Below, in pieces: positions 8,127 to 18,525 of a stretch of DNA of 64,000 nucleotides (positions within the stretch are counted from its first letter, which is position 1; each line of letters starts with the position of its first letter). The notes beneath the pieces are model-generated. The model did not search any database and was not told the DNA's origin. It saw only the letters and a list, made by a program, of their open reading frames with translations. The position numbers were made by a program, and so were the translations under genes. The stretch comes from a marine actinobacterium PHSC20C1 (GTDB lineage: Bacteria; Actinomycetota; Actinomycetes; Actinomycetales; Microbacteriaceae), in the NCBI GenBank assembly GCA_000153145.1, contig CH672415.1:1302750-1366749 (forward strand). The letters run 5' to 3'.

Positions 8127-8624
8127 CTATGCCGCTGGAGCCAAATATTCTTCCCAATCTGGGAGAGCCCTCTCAATTCCCCTTACCAACCACGCGCTGG
8201 TATGCGGAGGGCGCGGCTTTACAAGAAGGCGCCACTTCATCTCGGCCGGCGTACGGTTGCTCTTCACGTTGTTGCAACGCAAACAACACGCCACCAAGTT
8301 CTCCCACGAATCTTGCCCACCACGCGAACGCGGCAAAACATGATCAATGGTGTTTGCCGAACCACCGCAGTATCCACAACGGTGACCGTCACGGCGAAGC
8401 ACACCCCGGCGTGACACCGGCAGTCTGCGGGTCGAAGGAATGCGCACATAATTTCGCAAAATGATGACTGACGGCCGATCCCACGAACCGCTAGAGCCCC
8501 ACACCGGGTGCTCTGAATCGGCAGCAATGATCGTCGCCTTCTGATTCAGCACGAGCACAATTGCTCGCTTGAAAGACACGACCGCGAGCGGCTCATAGCC
8601 GGCGTTCAGTACCAAAGTGCGCAT
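8127..8624 (-). CDS. HNH endonuclease family protein
   Basis: The protein (165 residues from MRTLVLNAGYEPL) carries an HNH module in its second half: CGYCGGSANTIDHVLPRSRGG, then ENLVACCLRCNNVKSNRTP, with two CxxC zinc knuckles and the catalytic His-Asn residues. Actinobacteria carry one such chromosomal copy near core genes; its role is unclear and may concern DNA processing rather than a homing intron. ATG 8624 is chosen because GAGAGG stands six bases upstream; the ATG six bases earlier has no room for a binding site. A terminator-like hairpin precedes the gene. Confidence 0.88.
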   Translation of the reverse strand: MRTLVLNAGYEPLAVVSFKRAIVLVLNQKATIIAADSEHPVWGSSGSWDRPSVIILRNYVRIPSTRRLPVSRRGVLRRDGHRCGYCGGSANTIDHVLPRSRGGQDSWENLVACCLRCNNVKSNRTPAEMKWRLLVKPRPPHTSAWLVRGIERALPDWEEYLAPAA

Positions 8625-8701
8625 TGTCATCCTCTCGAAAGAGCCTGCACGGCTTGCAGGCAATCGACATTCTTGAGGCTCAACGAATGGGAGGCAGAAA
8701 A

Positions 8702-8730
8702 CAAAAAGGCACCGTCGAAAGACGATGCCT
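8702..8730 (-). terminator. Intrinsic terminator upstream of the HNH gene
   Basis: On the minus strand the arms AGGCATCGTC and GACGGTGCCT pair around a four-base loop (one mismatch) and are followed at once by TTTTTG, a good Rho-independent terminator. It stands about 80 bases before the HNH start codon and directly after a 33-codon frame, so it either ends a short transcript or acts as an attenuator for the HNH gene. Confidence 0.75.
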
Positions 8731-8830
8731 AGTGATTCAGCGCGCAAAAACTGCTGCGCACAGTGCTGCTGTGTCGTATGTAGAAATGAGCACGCGCATC
8801 CACGGTTTGGATGCTGTGCCTACCTAACAT
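8729..8830 (-). CDS. Possible short peptide (33 codons) before a terminator
   Basis: ATG 8830 follows GGAG with about six bases spacing, and the frame of 33 codons ends at a TAG that forms the base of the terminator hairpin. The peptide is rich in His, Arg and Ser and has no known motif. The combination of binding site, short frame and terminator is that of a leader peptide or a small independent gene. A GTTCA-CGAA-TGAAC hairpin lies just before the binding site. Expression is unproven. Confidence 0.35.
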   Translation of the reverse strand: MLGRHSIQTVDARAHFYIRHSSTVRSSFCALNH

Positions 8831-8959
8831 GCGATTCTCCGGTTCATTCGTGAACTCCAAGGGCTACAGGCTAACCCAATTTTTTGTTCACACCGCACGC
8901 GGGCACGCCGAATTACATGACAAGACGATTACGTCTTAGTTAGCAGAAGAAACAGCGTG

Positions 8960-9661
8960 CTAGACGGCAGGCTTCTCTACGAAGATGTGCACAGCGACCT
9001 CATTGGGCAGCTCGAGTCCTTCACCAAAACCGTCAACAGTAACCGCAACATAAGAATCTGCCGCTGAGAACATAGCCGTCCTGCCTGGCATCACCCCGGC
9101 ATTGAACAGTTGCTGCAACAACTCAGGCTCGAACTGCACCGGCTCACCCAGTCGACGAATGTGACCGCTAACAGGTGCCGTAGTTTCAGCAACAAGCTCG
9201 ACAATATTCACCATGCCGGTACTAAACAACGGAGCAGCGATGCCACCCAACTCTTCGAGACCAGGAATTGGGTTTCCGTACGGCGACTCAGTGGGGTGAT
9301 CGAGTATTTCGATGAGCTTGCGCTCAACCTGCTCACTCATTACGTGCTCCCACCGGCACGCTTCGTCATGAACGAGCGCCCAGTCGAGGCCAATAACGTC
9401 AGCGAGAAGTCGCTCAGCGAGGCGGTGCTTGCGCATGACGTGCGTAGCGCGGCGGCGGCCCTCCTCAGTAAATTCGAGGTGGCGGTCGCCTTCAACGACG
9501 ACCAGGCCGTCACGTTCCATGCGGCCGATAGTTTGCGAAACGGTTGGCCCAGAGTGGCCGAGCCGTTCGGAGATGCGTGCCCGCAGCGGAACAATATTCT
9601 CTTCTTCAAGGTCAAGAATCGTGCGCAGGTACATCTCGGTGGTGTCAACGAGATCGGTCAT
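8960..9661 (-). CDS. ideR: DtxR/IdeR-family iron-dependent regulator
   Basis: The 233 residues match IdeR/DtxR in length and order: winged helix (residues 5-70, HSGPTVSQTIGRMERDGL), dimerisation and metal-binding domain (HRLAERLL, then DEACRWEHVMS with Cys, Glu and His ligands; Met10 is also in place) and a C-terminal SH3-like domain. With Fe(II) it should repress iron and heme uptake genes. A box with TTAGG-N4-CCTTA at 24334 in front of the heme-binding protein gene is a likely target. The gene is divergent from serC with 40 bases between. Confidence 0.9.
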   Translation of the reverse strand: MTDLVDTTEMYLRTILDLEEENIVPLRARISERLGHSGPTVSQTIGRMERDGLVVVEGDRHLEFTEEGRRRATHVMRKHRLAERLLADVIGLDWALVHDEACRWEHVMSEQVERKLIEILDHPTESPYGNPIPGLEELGGIAAPLFSTGMVNIVELVAETTAPVSGHIRRLGEPVQFEPELLQQLFNAGVMPGRTAMFSAADSYVAVTVDGFGEGLELPNEVAVHIFVEKPAV

Positions 9662-9674
9662 GAAATAAGACTAG

Positions 9675-10814
<1,140 letters not shown>

Positions 10815-10823
10815 CCTGAACCC

Positions 10824-11069
10824 GTGCGTATCTGGCTTAAAGACTCGGAGCGGCGGCCCGACCCGGAACCGGTCGAGACCGACGACCGCAAAGCGATGCT
10901 CGTTGGCATTGGTTTGTGGGTTCTCGGGCTCGCCGTGCTTCTAATCTTTATTGAGCCGTTGAATGCTGCCGGAAACCTGTGGTGGTTGTGGACAGCGGTT
11001 GCCGGACTCGTGCTTGGCCTAATCGGCCTGATTTACACACATGTGAGACGCGGAAAGCGCTCTCGCTAA
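10824..11069 (+). CDS. DUF2530 small membrane protein
   Basis: The 81-residue protein starts at GTG and has a charged N-terminal part (DSERRPDPEPVETDDRKA), two membrane helices (about residues 27-45 and 53-73) and a basic tail. This is the layout of the actinobacterial DUF2530 family, of unknown role. It lies nine bases after serC, so it is probably expressed with it. Confidence 0.8.
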   Translation: MRIWLKDSERRPDPEPVETDDRKAMLVGIGLWVLGLAVLLIFIEPLNAAGNLWWLWTAVAGLVLGLIGLIYTHVRRGKRSR

Positions 11070-11100
11070 CGCGGCGACAAACGGCTAGGTCGACAGAGCG

Positions 11101-11650
<550 letters not shown>

Positions 11651-11658
<8 letters not shown>

Positions 11659-12034
11659 CTAGTTCGTCCGCAACCTTACGTAGCATGGACGCAATTTTGG
11701 CGCCGTGGGTTTTGTCTGGGTAACGACCACGCTTGAGGCCAGAACCGATTCCGTCCATGAGCTTGACGAGATCTTCAATAATCACGGCCATGTCATCGGC
11801 GGGCTTGCGGTTGAGCTTGCTCATGCTTGCTGGAGCATCCATAACTCGAACGGAAAGAGCTTGTGCACCCTTTTTGCCGTCAGCGATACCGAACTCGAGG
11901 CGAGTTCCCGCCTTCACCCCTGTCGTGCCTGCTGGCAACGCAGAGGCATGCAAGAAGACCTCTTGGCCTTCATCACTCATGATGAAGCCAAAACCCTTCT
12001 CGTCATCGTAAAACTTAACCTTGCCGGTGGGCAT
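11651..12034 (-). CDS. Cold-shock domain protein with C-terminal extension
   Basis: The 127-residue protein begins with a cold-shock domain (residues 1-66): GKVKFYDDEKGFGFI is RNP1 and EVFLHASAL is RNP2. It therefore binds single-stranded nucleic acid. A helical extension of about 60 residues (KPADDMAVIIEDLVKLMDGIGSGL and SMLRKVADELDA) is not found in the small CspA proteins. ATG 12034 is chosen because AAGGAG lies seven bases upstream; the ATG six bases earlier is too close. It is divergent from the small membrane protein gene at 12099. Confidence 0.9.
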
Positions 12035-12098
12035 GGGCATGCTCCTTTGTGATCGTGACTCAAGCTTAGAACGTAAACGGGCGCGTATCCTTGTCAAC

Positions 12099-12365
12099 GT
12101 GACAAATCATTCAACTGAACGCGACCTTCGTATCGAGCGTGTGCTCGCCTACCTCGTCGCCATCTCGATCGCACTAGCCATAGTTAGCTTTGTCGCCGTA
12201 GTCGTTGCCACCGCAGCGGGCCAAACCGATTTTGACAACGGTGCGTGGCCCGCAGTGATTACTATGCCCTACTTTGCTCTGCCATTGGGTGTCGTCTTCA
12301 TCCTCACGCTGTTGTTGTTGAACGGCCGTCGTCGTAAACGTGAATATCGGAATGGCCACAATTAG
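12099..12365 (+). CDS. Small two-helix membrane protein
   Basis: From GTG 12099 (VTNHSTERDLRIER) the product has 88 residues with two membrane segments (about 15-37 and 50-72) and a basic tail RRRKREYRNGHN. Similar actinobacterial proteins are often mislabelled as multidrug ABC ATPases; no ATPase motif exists here. The end overlaps the start of the helicase-associated gene by 14 bases, and the start is divergent from the cold-shock gene, so the 64 bases between must hold both promoters. Confidence 0.75.
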   Translation: MTNHSTERDLRIERVLAYLVAISIALAIVSFVAVVVATAAGQTDFDNGAWPAVITMPYFALPLGVVFILTLLLLNGRRRKREYRNGHN

Positions 12366-14208
12366 TGACGCTGCTCTTCTGCTCGCCGCTCAGCTGCGCG
12401 CACTAGACGATAGTCAACTCCTTGGGTTGTTGCGCTCGCGAGTCGTGCGCAGCAACTCCGTCAGCGATTTCTTTGACCTCGCGGATGCTCTGCAGCAGAC
12501 GACCTCTCTTGAACGAGTTTTCCGCAGCCTCGACAGGCCGACTCTGGCAACACTCGCTGTGATAGCCGATACGACCTCGTTGACTGCTGAAGACGTGGCC
12601 GCCGCGCTCGGACGTTTCGGCACCGACAGGGTGGCTGTGCAGCAGAGGCTCGACAGGCTCGTTTCCGACGCACTTCTCATTTTTCGCGGAGGCCGGTACA
12701 GCGCCCCCGATGGAGTCACCGACCATCTTGCGGGCTGGCCCTTTGACGATCTCCCCACGACGGGCGAACTGCTCGAGACACCGTCACCCTCGACGCTCAC
12801 CTCCGTCGAACCAGCTGAACGCGCCAATATTGACCGAATTGCCGCCGAGAATGCGTTCGCGACGACCAACGAAGTCACCGAGTTGCTCAATCAACTCCGC
12901 AGCAGCCCGGTTCGCGATCTCGCCAGGGGCGGAGTTTCCCTTCCTGACTCAAAACGTCTCGCCGCTGCGATGGGTGTGCCCCTCGACAAAATCGCTGGAC
13001 TCGTCGACATTGCAGAACGCGCCGGGTTGGTGGCGACAACTAACGCTCAATGGATGCCCACTACCGACGCCACAGCGTGGATGTCGCGCTCGGCAGACGA
13101 ACGTTGGGTGCACCTCGCAGAAGCGTGGCATCAGGGTATTCCTGACGACATCCGCACCATTTTGGCCGACCGAACTCAGAGTTTCTGGGGCGACGGTGTC
13201 GAAGCATACGTTCGGTGGCTTTTCCCTGCTGGTGTTGATTCAATGCTTGAGAAGGTTCGTCGCTACAGTCGCGATGCGGCACTTCTTGGCGTGACGGCGG
13301 AACGACTACCCAGCACCGCAGGCGTTGCGCTGCTCACGCGCACGCCGGCCGAAGCTGCCTCGGCAATGGCAGACCTGTTCCCTCGCGAAGTCCATCAGGT
13401 TTACGTGCAACCTGACCTAACCGTGATCTCGCCTGGACCGCTGGCGCCGCACTTGGACGCCCGCCTGCGCACGATTGCCGACGTTGAAACGCGAGCACTG
13501 GCATCCACCTATCGCATCTCACGGTCGAGCCTGCACCACGCGATGACTCTCGGCGAAACTCTTGAGGGTATGCGCGAGTTTTTGACCGAGATTTCACTAA
13601 CGGGAGTTCCCCAGCCTGTTGAATATTTGCTCGCTGAGGCCGCGTCCCGTCACGGAGTGGTGCGCGTAGGGGCACACGGCGCCGGTGGCAGCTATGTCAC
13701 CTCTTCAGACTCTTTGCTGCTTCAGTCAATTGCGGTCGACCCCAATTTCGGCCCCTTCGGGCTGCGGCACGAACCCAACCGCTTAGTCTCACGATTCGGG
13801 GTCGAGCAGCTCTTTTGGGCCCTCAGCGATGCCCGCTACCCCGTTGCCGCAGAGAACCGCGACGGAGACATCTTGTCGTTGCGTCGCGATCAAGTGACGG
13901 ACGCGAGCGTAACGGAAACTCAGGATGCACGCCCAGAAGAACTGCTCGCGAAATTGCGTGCCGGCCAGGGCGGGGTAACGGGCGACGAAGACCAAGCGTG
14001 GCTGTCTCGACAGATCGAGGTAGCTATTCGAAACAAGCTGCTGCTGCGGGTGACTGTGAAAATGCCTGATGGCCGCGAGGTGTTGTACACGCTCGAACCG
14101 TCAAGTGTGGCTGCGGGACGGATGCGCGGCCTCGATCGTGGGGCAGACATCGAGCGCACCCTTCCCCTAGCGAGCATTGTCGGGGTTGAGGCTACGACTG
14201 AACGCTAA
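12352..14208 (+). CDS. Helicase-associated protein (XPB/Ssl2 N-terminal-like)
   Basis: About 618 residues. The N-terminal third is made of helical repeats (LLAAQLRALDDSQLLGLLRSR). The middle has winged-helix-like segments and the C-terminal part contains RDQVTDASVTE and RKQIEVAIRNK-like stretches ending in a WYL-like strand region (VTVKMPDGREVLYTLEPSSV). There are no Walker motifs, so it is not itself a helicase. It is the conserved actinobacterial neighbour of the XPB gene, 24 bases downstream, and is thought to work with it. ATG 12352 is chosen; a GTG four codons earlier is possible. Confidence 0.8.
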   Translation: MATISDAALLLAAQLRALDDSQLLGLLRSRVVRSNSVSDFFDLADALQQTTSLERVFRSLDRPTLATLAVIADTTSLTAEDVAAALGRFGTDRVAVQQRLDRLVSDALLIFRGGRYSAPDGVTDHLAGWPFDDLPTTGELLETPSPSTLTSVEPAERANIDRIAAENAFATTNEVTELLNQLRSSPVRDLARGGVSLPDSKRLAAAMGVPLDKIAGLVDIAERAGLVATTNAQWMPTTDATAWMSRSADERWVHLAEAWHQGIPDDIRTILADRTQSFWGDGVEAYVRWLFPAGVDSMLEKVRRYSRDAALLGVTAERLPSTAGVALLTRTPAEAASAMADLFPREVHQVYVQPDLTVISPGPLAPHLDARLRTIADVETRALASTYRISRSSLHHAMTLGETLEGMREFLTEISLTGVPQPVEYLLAEAASRHGVVRVGAHGAGGSYVTSSDSLLLQSIAVDPNFGPFGLRHEPNRLVSRFGVEQLFWALSDARYPVAAENRDGDILSLRRDQVTDASVTETQDARPEELLAKLRAGQGGVTGDEDQAWLSRQIEVAIRNKLLLRVTVKMPDGREVLYTLEPSSVAAGRMRGLDRGADIERTLPLASIVGVEATTER

Positions 14209-14232
14209 GCATCCGGGCGTAGGCTAGGTCGG

Positions 14233-15879
14233 ATGAACACAGCACCCGACGGACCTCTCATCGTGCAGTCTGACCGCACGGTTCTACTTGAGGTCGCTCA
14301 CCCTCTCGCGGAAGACGCGCGTCACGATCTTGCTGTGTTTGCTGAGCTAGAACGGGCCCCCGAACACATCCACACCTATCGCATCACGCGATTGGGGCTG
14401 TGGAATGCGCGCGCGGCTGGCCATGATGCTGATGCGATGCTTGAAACGCTCGAGAAGTATTCGAAGTTTCCGATTCCGCAGAGCGTCAGTGTTGACATCA
14501 CTGAGACTGTCGGTCGTTACGGTCGACTCGTCATCAATCGGGACGACGATGGCGCCCTCACGCTCACGGCGACAGATCCTGCTGTCTTGCGCGAAATTAC
14601 CCGCGGCAAGAAGGTCGCGAGCCTGTTGTTCGAGCGTCGCGGCGACCACACGTTTGTGGTGCAGGCCTGGGCGCGTGGGCAACTCAAACAAGAACTCTTG
14701 AAATTGGGTTGGCCAGCTGAAGACAACGCTGGCTATACACCGGGAACCCCGCACGAAATGGGTTTGGATGCTTCGGGCTGGGGTTTGCGCGAGTACCAGC
14801 AGCACGCCATCGACAATTTCTTCCACCACGGTTCTGGCGTTGTGGTGTTGCCCTGTGGTGCCGGTAAAACGCTCGTCGGTTTGGGGGCGATGGCCCAAAG
14901 CAAGACCACAACCCTGATTCTAGTGACGAATACGGTTTCTGCGCGTCAGTGGCGTGCTGAGATCCTGAAGCGCACGACCCTCACCGAGGAGGAAGTCGGC
15001 GAGTATTCAGGACAGGTGAAAGAGATTCTGCCTGTCACGATCGCGACGTACCAAATTCTCACCGCGAAGCGTAAGGGCGAGTATGCGCACCTTGCCCTCT
15101 TGGATGCTCTCGACTGGGGCCTTGTCATTTATGACGAGGTTCACTTGCTGCCCGCCCCCGTGTTCAAACTGACGGCTGACCTTCAAGCGCGTCGTCGTCT
15201 TGGCCTCACCGCGACCCTGGTGCGCGAGGATGGACGCGAGGGCGACGTGTTCTCGCTCATCGGCCCCAAGCGCTTCGATGCGCCCTGGAAAGAGATCGAA
15301 GCTCAGGGCTTCATCTCCCCCGCGAGCTGCTTCGAGGTGCGAGTTGACCTCCCCGAGAACCAAAGGCTTGAGTACGCGGCGTCTGCCGATGACGAACGCT
15401 TCAGACTTGCTGCCACGGCTCCGGCCAAAACGGAGGTCGTGAAGGCTCTGGTAGAGAAGCATGCCGGTGAGCGCATACTCGTAATCGGGCAGTACCTCGA
15501 CCAGATTGATGACCTAGCCGAACAGTTGGATGCCCCCAAACTGACCGGGGCAAGTCCGGTAGCAGAGCGCGAACGGTTGTATCAGGAGTTCCGCGAAGGC
15601 ATCACGAAGGTGCTCGTTGTGTCCAAGGTTGCGAATTTCTCAGTCGACCTGCCTGAGGCGACCGTCGCCATCCAGGTCAGCGGCTCTTTTGGGTCACGCC
15701 AAGAAGAAGCCCAGCGCTTAGGCCGTTTGTTGCGTCCAAAGGAGAGCGGTTTGCCCGCCAACTTCTACACGCTCGTCGCGCGCGACACTGTCGATCAAGA
15801 CTTCGCTCAGAACCGTCAACGCTTCCTCGCCGAACAGGGCTACAGCTACACGATCTTGGATGCGGCAGACCTGACCTAG
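14233..15879 (+). CDS. XPB/Rad25-type superfamily 2 DNA helicase
   Basis: The 548-residue protein has an N-terminal damage-recognition-like region (residues 1-170) and two RecA-like domains. Visible motifs are the Q-like REYQQHAIDNF, Walker A PCGAGKT, motif II DEVH, motif III LTAT and motif VI QRLGRLLRP. Bacterial XPB unwinds DNA 3' to 5' and is linked with nucleotide excision repair or strand remodelling. It forms an operon with the preceding helicase-associated gene, and its TAG stop is shared with the convergent exonuclease gene through the tetranucleotide CTAG. Confidence 0.93.
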   Translation: MNTAPDGPLIVQSDRTVLLEVAHPLAEDARHDLAVFAELERAPEHIHTYRITRLGLWNARAAGHDADAMLETLEKYSKFPIPQSVSVDITETVGRYGRLVINRDDDGALTLTATDPAVLREITRGKKVASLLFERRGDHTFVVQAWARGQLKQELLKLGWPAEDNAGYTPGTPHEMGLDASGWGLREYQQHAIDNFFHHGSGVVVLPCGAGKTLVGLGAMAQSKTTTLILVTNTVSARQWRAEILKRTTLTEEEVGEYSGQVKEILPVTIATYQILTAKRKGEYAHLALLDALDWGLVIYDEVHLLPAPVFKLTADLQARRRLGLTATLVREDGREGDVFSLIGPKRFDAPWKEIEAQGFISPASCFEVRVDLPENQRLEYAASADDERFRLAATAPAKTEVVKALVEKHAGERILVIGQYLDQIDDLAEQLDAPKLTGASPVAERERLYQEFREGITKVLVVSKVANFSVDLPEATVAIQVSGSFGSRQEEAQRLGRLLRPKESGLPANFYTLVARDTVDQDFAQNRQRFLAEQGYSYTILDAADLT

Positions 15880-17129
15880 CTGCTCAACAGTCGCACCAAT
15901 CCAGCCTCATCGACCACAGGAATCCCGTAGTCGCGAGCTTTTCGCGCCTTGCCTGAGAGCGAGTCCGGGTCGGCAGCCACCAGCAATCGAACCCTCTTCG
16001 TCACTGCTCGCCACGGCACAAATCCAAACCCCACGATGGTTGCTTCGATTTCGTCCCTCGTGCGGCTCATTTCACCCGTCAGTACGATCAGGTCGCCTGG
16101 TGCCAGCTCAAACGATTCACGTGACCCCTGAGCATCCGTCGTCAACGATTCCTGAGGGCTCGCGGATGCCGAAGCGAGGCTCGCGCTTTCCAGCGCCGCA
16201 GAGATGGTGTCGGTGGGGATATCAAGCAGATCTCCAACATGCACGAGGTCTGCGGTTTCGACATCCGTCAGGATTCCGTCGTCCCACGCCGTTCTGGTGA
16301 GTTGATCGAAGTAGTCGAGATGCAGGGACTCGCAGGTCGAGCGGCTAATCCCGAGGTCTTCTGCGAGCGCAACCAGGGCGCGCGCTTCGTGCACCGAGAG
16401 GTGTCGATCGAGCAAGCAGAGGTCGAGCAGTGCGAGGTAATCCAAGCACTCTGCAGGCCCCGCATATTCGGGCATTTTGTCTGTAACGCGCTTGAGGAAC
16501 GATGCCGCGGTGACCTCTGAGTACGGAGGCCTTGGCAGCCAGGCTCGGTTTTCCGCCGAGACTGTTGGCCATGAGTGGTCAAGCGCAGCATCGAGATGCT
16601 CCCGCCAGATCTCGTCGTTTGCCTCCGACTCGATGTAAGCGGCGAGCAGCTGTGCGGTAGCAAAAGCATCCGCTGATGCACGGTGCGCGTCGTCAAGCTG
16701 AATATCCAGTGCAGCACAACAATCGGCGAGCGCGCGCCCGGCGCCCGGCAGGTACTCCCGCGCCAGCTGCATCGTGCACAAACTCACGAAGTCTGTGCTC
16801 ATCCACGCGGCGGTGCGTTCCAACTCGGCGACAAGAAATTTGAGATCAAAGCTCGCGTTGTGCGCTACCAGCACGCGGCCCTCGAGCAGATCTACGAGTT
16901 GTCCTGCGATGTGCTCAAAAGCTGGAGCATCCACAATGTCGGATGCTCGGATCTGGTGAATCCTCTGCGGCCCAAGGTCTCGCCCTGGGTTGACCAACGT
17001 TTCCCAGCGCCCCTCAACCGTGCCCTGGGCATCAAGATGGACTACGGCGACCTCGACAACGCGATCATGCCCACCGGCAAATAGTCCCGTGGTCTCAAAG
17101 TCGATTACCGCGAATCCGGGACCTGCCAT
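15876..17129 (-). CDS. DEDDh exonuclease with C-terminal BRCT domain
   Basis: The 417-residue protein has a DnaQ-like exonuclease domain (residues 1-175: VIDFETTG motif I, VAHNASFDLKFL motif II, DDAHRASADAFAT motif III with the catalytic His), a helical middle and a C-terminal BRCT domain (about 335-415: GDLIVLTGEMSRTRDEIEATI, RVRLLVAADPDSLSGKARKA). It should remove nucleotides 3' to 5' in repair or proofreading, with BRCT giving DNA-end or partner binding. ATG 17129 is chosen over a TTG four codons earlier. It lies 12 bases after the zinc-ribbon gene and shares CTAG with the XPB stop. Confidence 0.9.
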   Translation of the reverse strand: MAGPGFAVIDFETTGLFAGGHDRVVEVAVVHLDAQGTVEGRWETLVNPGRDLGPQRIHQIRASDIVDAPAFEHIAGQLVDLLEGRVLVAHNASFDLKFLVAELERTAAWMSTDFVSLCTMQLAREYLPGAGRALADCCAALDIQLDDAHRASADAFATAQLLAAYIESEANDEIWREHLDAALDHSWPTVSAENRAWLPRPPYSEVTAASFLKRVTDKMPEYAGPAECLDYLALLDLCLLDRHLSVHEARALVALAEDLGISRSTCESLHLDYFDQLTRTAWDDGILTDVETADLVHVGDLLDIPTDTISAALESASLASASASPQESLTTDAQGSRESFELAPGDLIVLTGEMSRTRDEIEATIVGFGFVPWRAVTKRVRLLVAADPDSLSGKARKARDYGIPVVDEAGLVRLLSS

Positions 17130-17141
17130 AGGAATTTCCAA

Positions 17142-17300
17142 TCAGTTGGAATCACTGTATCCAACAGGGAGCACTGTAACTCCGCAGCGCCAACACGCGG
17201 CGGGGAGCGCGGCCTCAACAATGGCGCCACACTCCGTGCACACGCGAGGCAACCAACACGCTGCATCGCCGCCCGGATCGTCGTCGGTTGCTTCAGACAT
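17142..17300 (-). CDS. Small zinc-ribbon protein
   Basis: The 52-residue protein from MSEATDDD has an acidic start and one four-Cys knuckle pair (VCTECG and CWRCG, 12 residues between), typical of a zinc ribbon. GGAATC before the ATG is a weak binding site. It probably shares a transcript with the exonuclease gene 12 bases downstream. The longer reading frame upstream has no domain support. Confidence 0.65.
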   Translation of the reverse strand: MSEATDDDPGGDAACWLPRVCTECGAIVEAALPAACWRCGVTVLPVGYSDSN

Positions 17301-17451
17301 GATTCCAGTCTGCACCTCGCCGTAACCCACCGTCGAGCGGACCGCGCCTCCAGCGCGCGCAAGCGCTGAACTCCTAAGCGCCCACGGTAGATCAGTGCAT
17401 CCCCGGCTGTACCGTGGAAGACTCACAGGCAATCGCAGAAGGGTAAACCGT

Positions 17452-18099
17452 ATGCCAGCCACGGTAGGGGATCAGAATAAGGCGAGTGCACCGTCCTGGA
17501 ATAGTTACAAGCAATCGATCGGCGACCGAACCGGACTGTTTCGCGCGCTTGCCGAGTCGTGGTCGATCACGACGGCGCTCAATGTCGGCAGTTATCTCGA
17601 CCTCTCGCCATCGACCAGTATTCCGTCGGTCACCTACGTCGATACGGACCGTCGAGCCGCCCGATACTTCGCAAATCACGATCTTGTGATGTCTGAGCTT
17701 GACGGCGAAACGCTTCCGGGCGCCGCAACCACGATCAGTTTTCTCCCGGCCGATTTTCTTGAGCCGCTCGATCTTGCCGACGCGGCGTTTGACCTGCTGA
17801 TTGCTCTCTACACCGGGCCAGCATGGGACTCCTGTGCGCGCTATCTCAAACCGAGCGGATTGTTCCTTGCCAACAGCAGCCACGGGGATGCCAGCCTTGC
17901 CGCCCTCGACTCGCGGCTCGCGCTCGTGGGAGCCATCCACCATCGCGACGGCCGCTATAGGATCGACCGCGACAACCTCGCGCGCTATCTGGTCCCCAAA
18001 AAACCAGAGTCGGCCTCCGCTGAACTTATTCGGGCGAGCGGCCGAGGGATCGCCTATACGAATCCCGCATTCGCTTACGTCTTCCAGCTACGCGGCTGA
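17452..18099 (+). CDS. SAM-dependent methyltransferase-like protein
   Basis: The 215-residue protein begins at ATG 17452, eight bases after AGAAGGG. It has a Rossmann-like order: ALNVGSYLDLSP in the place of motif I, VTYVDTDRRAARYF as the acidic second strand, FLPADFLEP and AAFDLLIALYTGPAWD as later strands. The glycine-rich loop is degenerate, so cofactor binding is not sure. Substrate and pathway are unknown. It is a single gene between two oppositely oriented neighbours. Confidence 0.6.
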   Translation: MPATVGDQNKASAPSWNSYKQSIGDRTGLFRALAESWSITTALNVGSYLDLSPSTSIPSVTYVDTDRRAARYFANHDLVMSELDGETLPGAATTISFLPADFLEPLDLADAAFDLLIALYTGPAWDSCARYLKPSGLFLANSSHGDASLAALDSRLALVGAIHHRDGRYRIDRDNLARYLVPKKPESASAELIRASGRGIAYTNPAFAYVFQLRG

Positions 18100-18118
18100 G
18101 TCGCACAGTTACTCGCGG

Positions 18119-18382
18119 CTAGACCTCGATGCGCGTTCGCCGCTTAACGACGGCATCTCGGATTAGTCCGATTATCGCGAGAACGATCAGCAGGGCGAAG
18201 CTGAGCGCCATAAGCCACATGGCAGTGAAGGCGACACCCATTGGCCACATCGGGGTCAGCCCGTCTGCACTCCCCCACACTGTGCCGTTTGCTCGCGCCA
18301 CGCTCGTGATCGCGGTAATTGCGGCCAAGCTCACGGCTCCTAGGCCAAACGCAATCAGTGTCCCGATAAAAAGTCGCTTCAT
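18119..18382 (-). CDS. Small two-helix membrane protein
   Basis: The 87-residue protein has membrane segments at about residues 5-27 and 48-72 and ends in RDAVVKRRTRIEV, which places the C-terminus in the cytoplasm. No family is recognised. It is convergent with the methyltransferase-like gene and divergent from the response regulator at 18526. Confidence 0.6.
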   Translation of the reverse strand: MKRLFIGTLIAFGLGAVSLAAITAITSVARANGTVWGSADGLTPMWPMGVAFTAMWLMALSFALLIVLAIIGLIRDAVVKRRTRIEV

Positions 18383-18525
18383 TCGTCGTATTCCCCTCCG
18401 CTGATGATCCCGTCCTTTCAGCCTACGCTTAAAACTGATGAGTTCTCAAGTAAACCCCGGGGCCTAAATGGAGACGCGCCCACACCAATCAGCCAACGTT
18501 CAGGAAACACGCAGATACTGGGGCC

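Noticed and set aside
8922-8937. AAGACG-ATTA-CGTCTT hairpin after the iron regulator gene
   Set aside because: Arms of only six bases and no U run; too weak to call a terminator.
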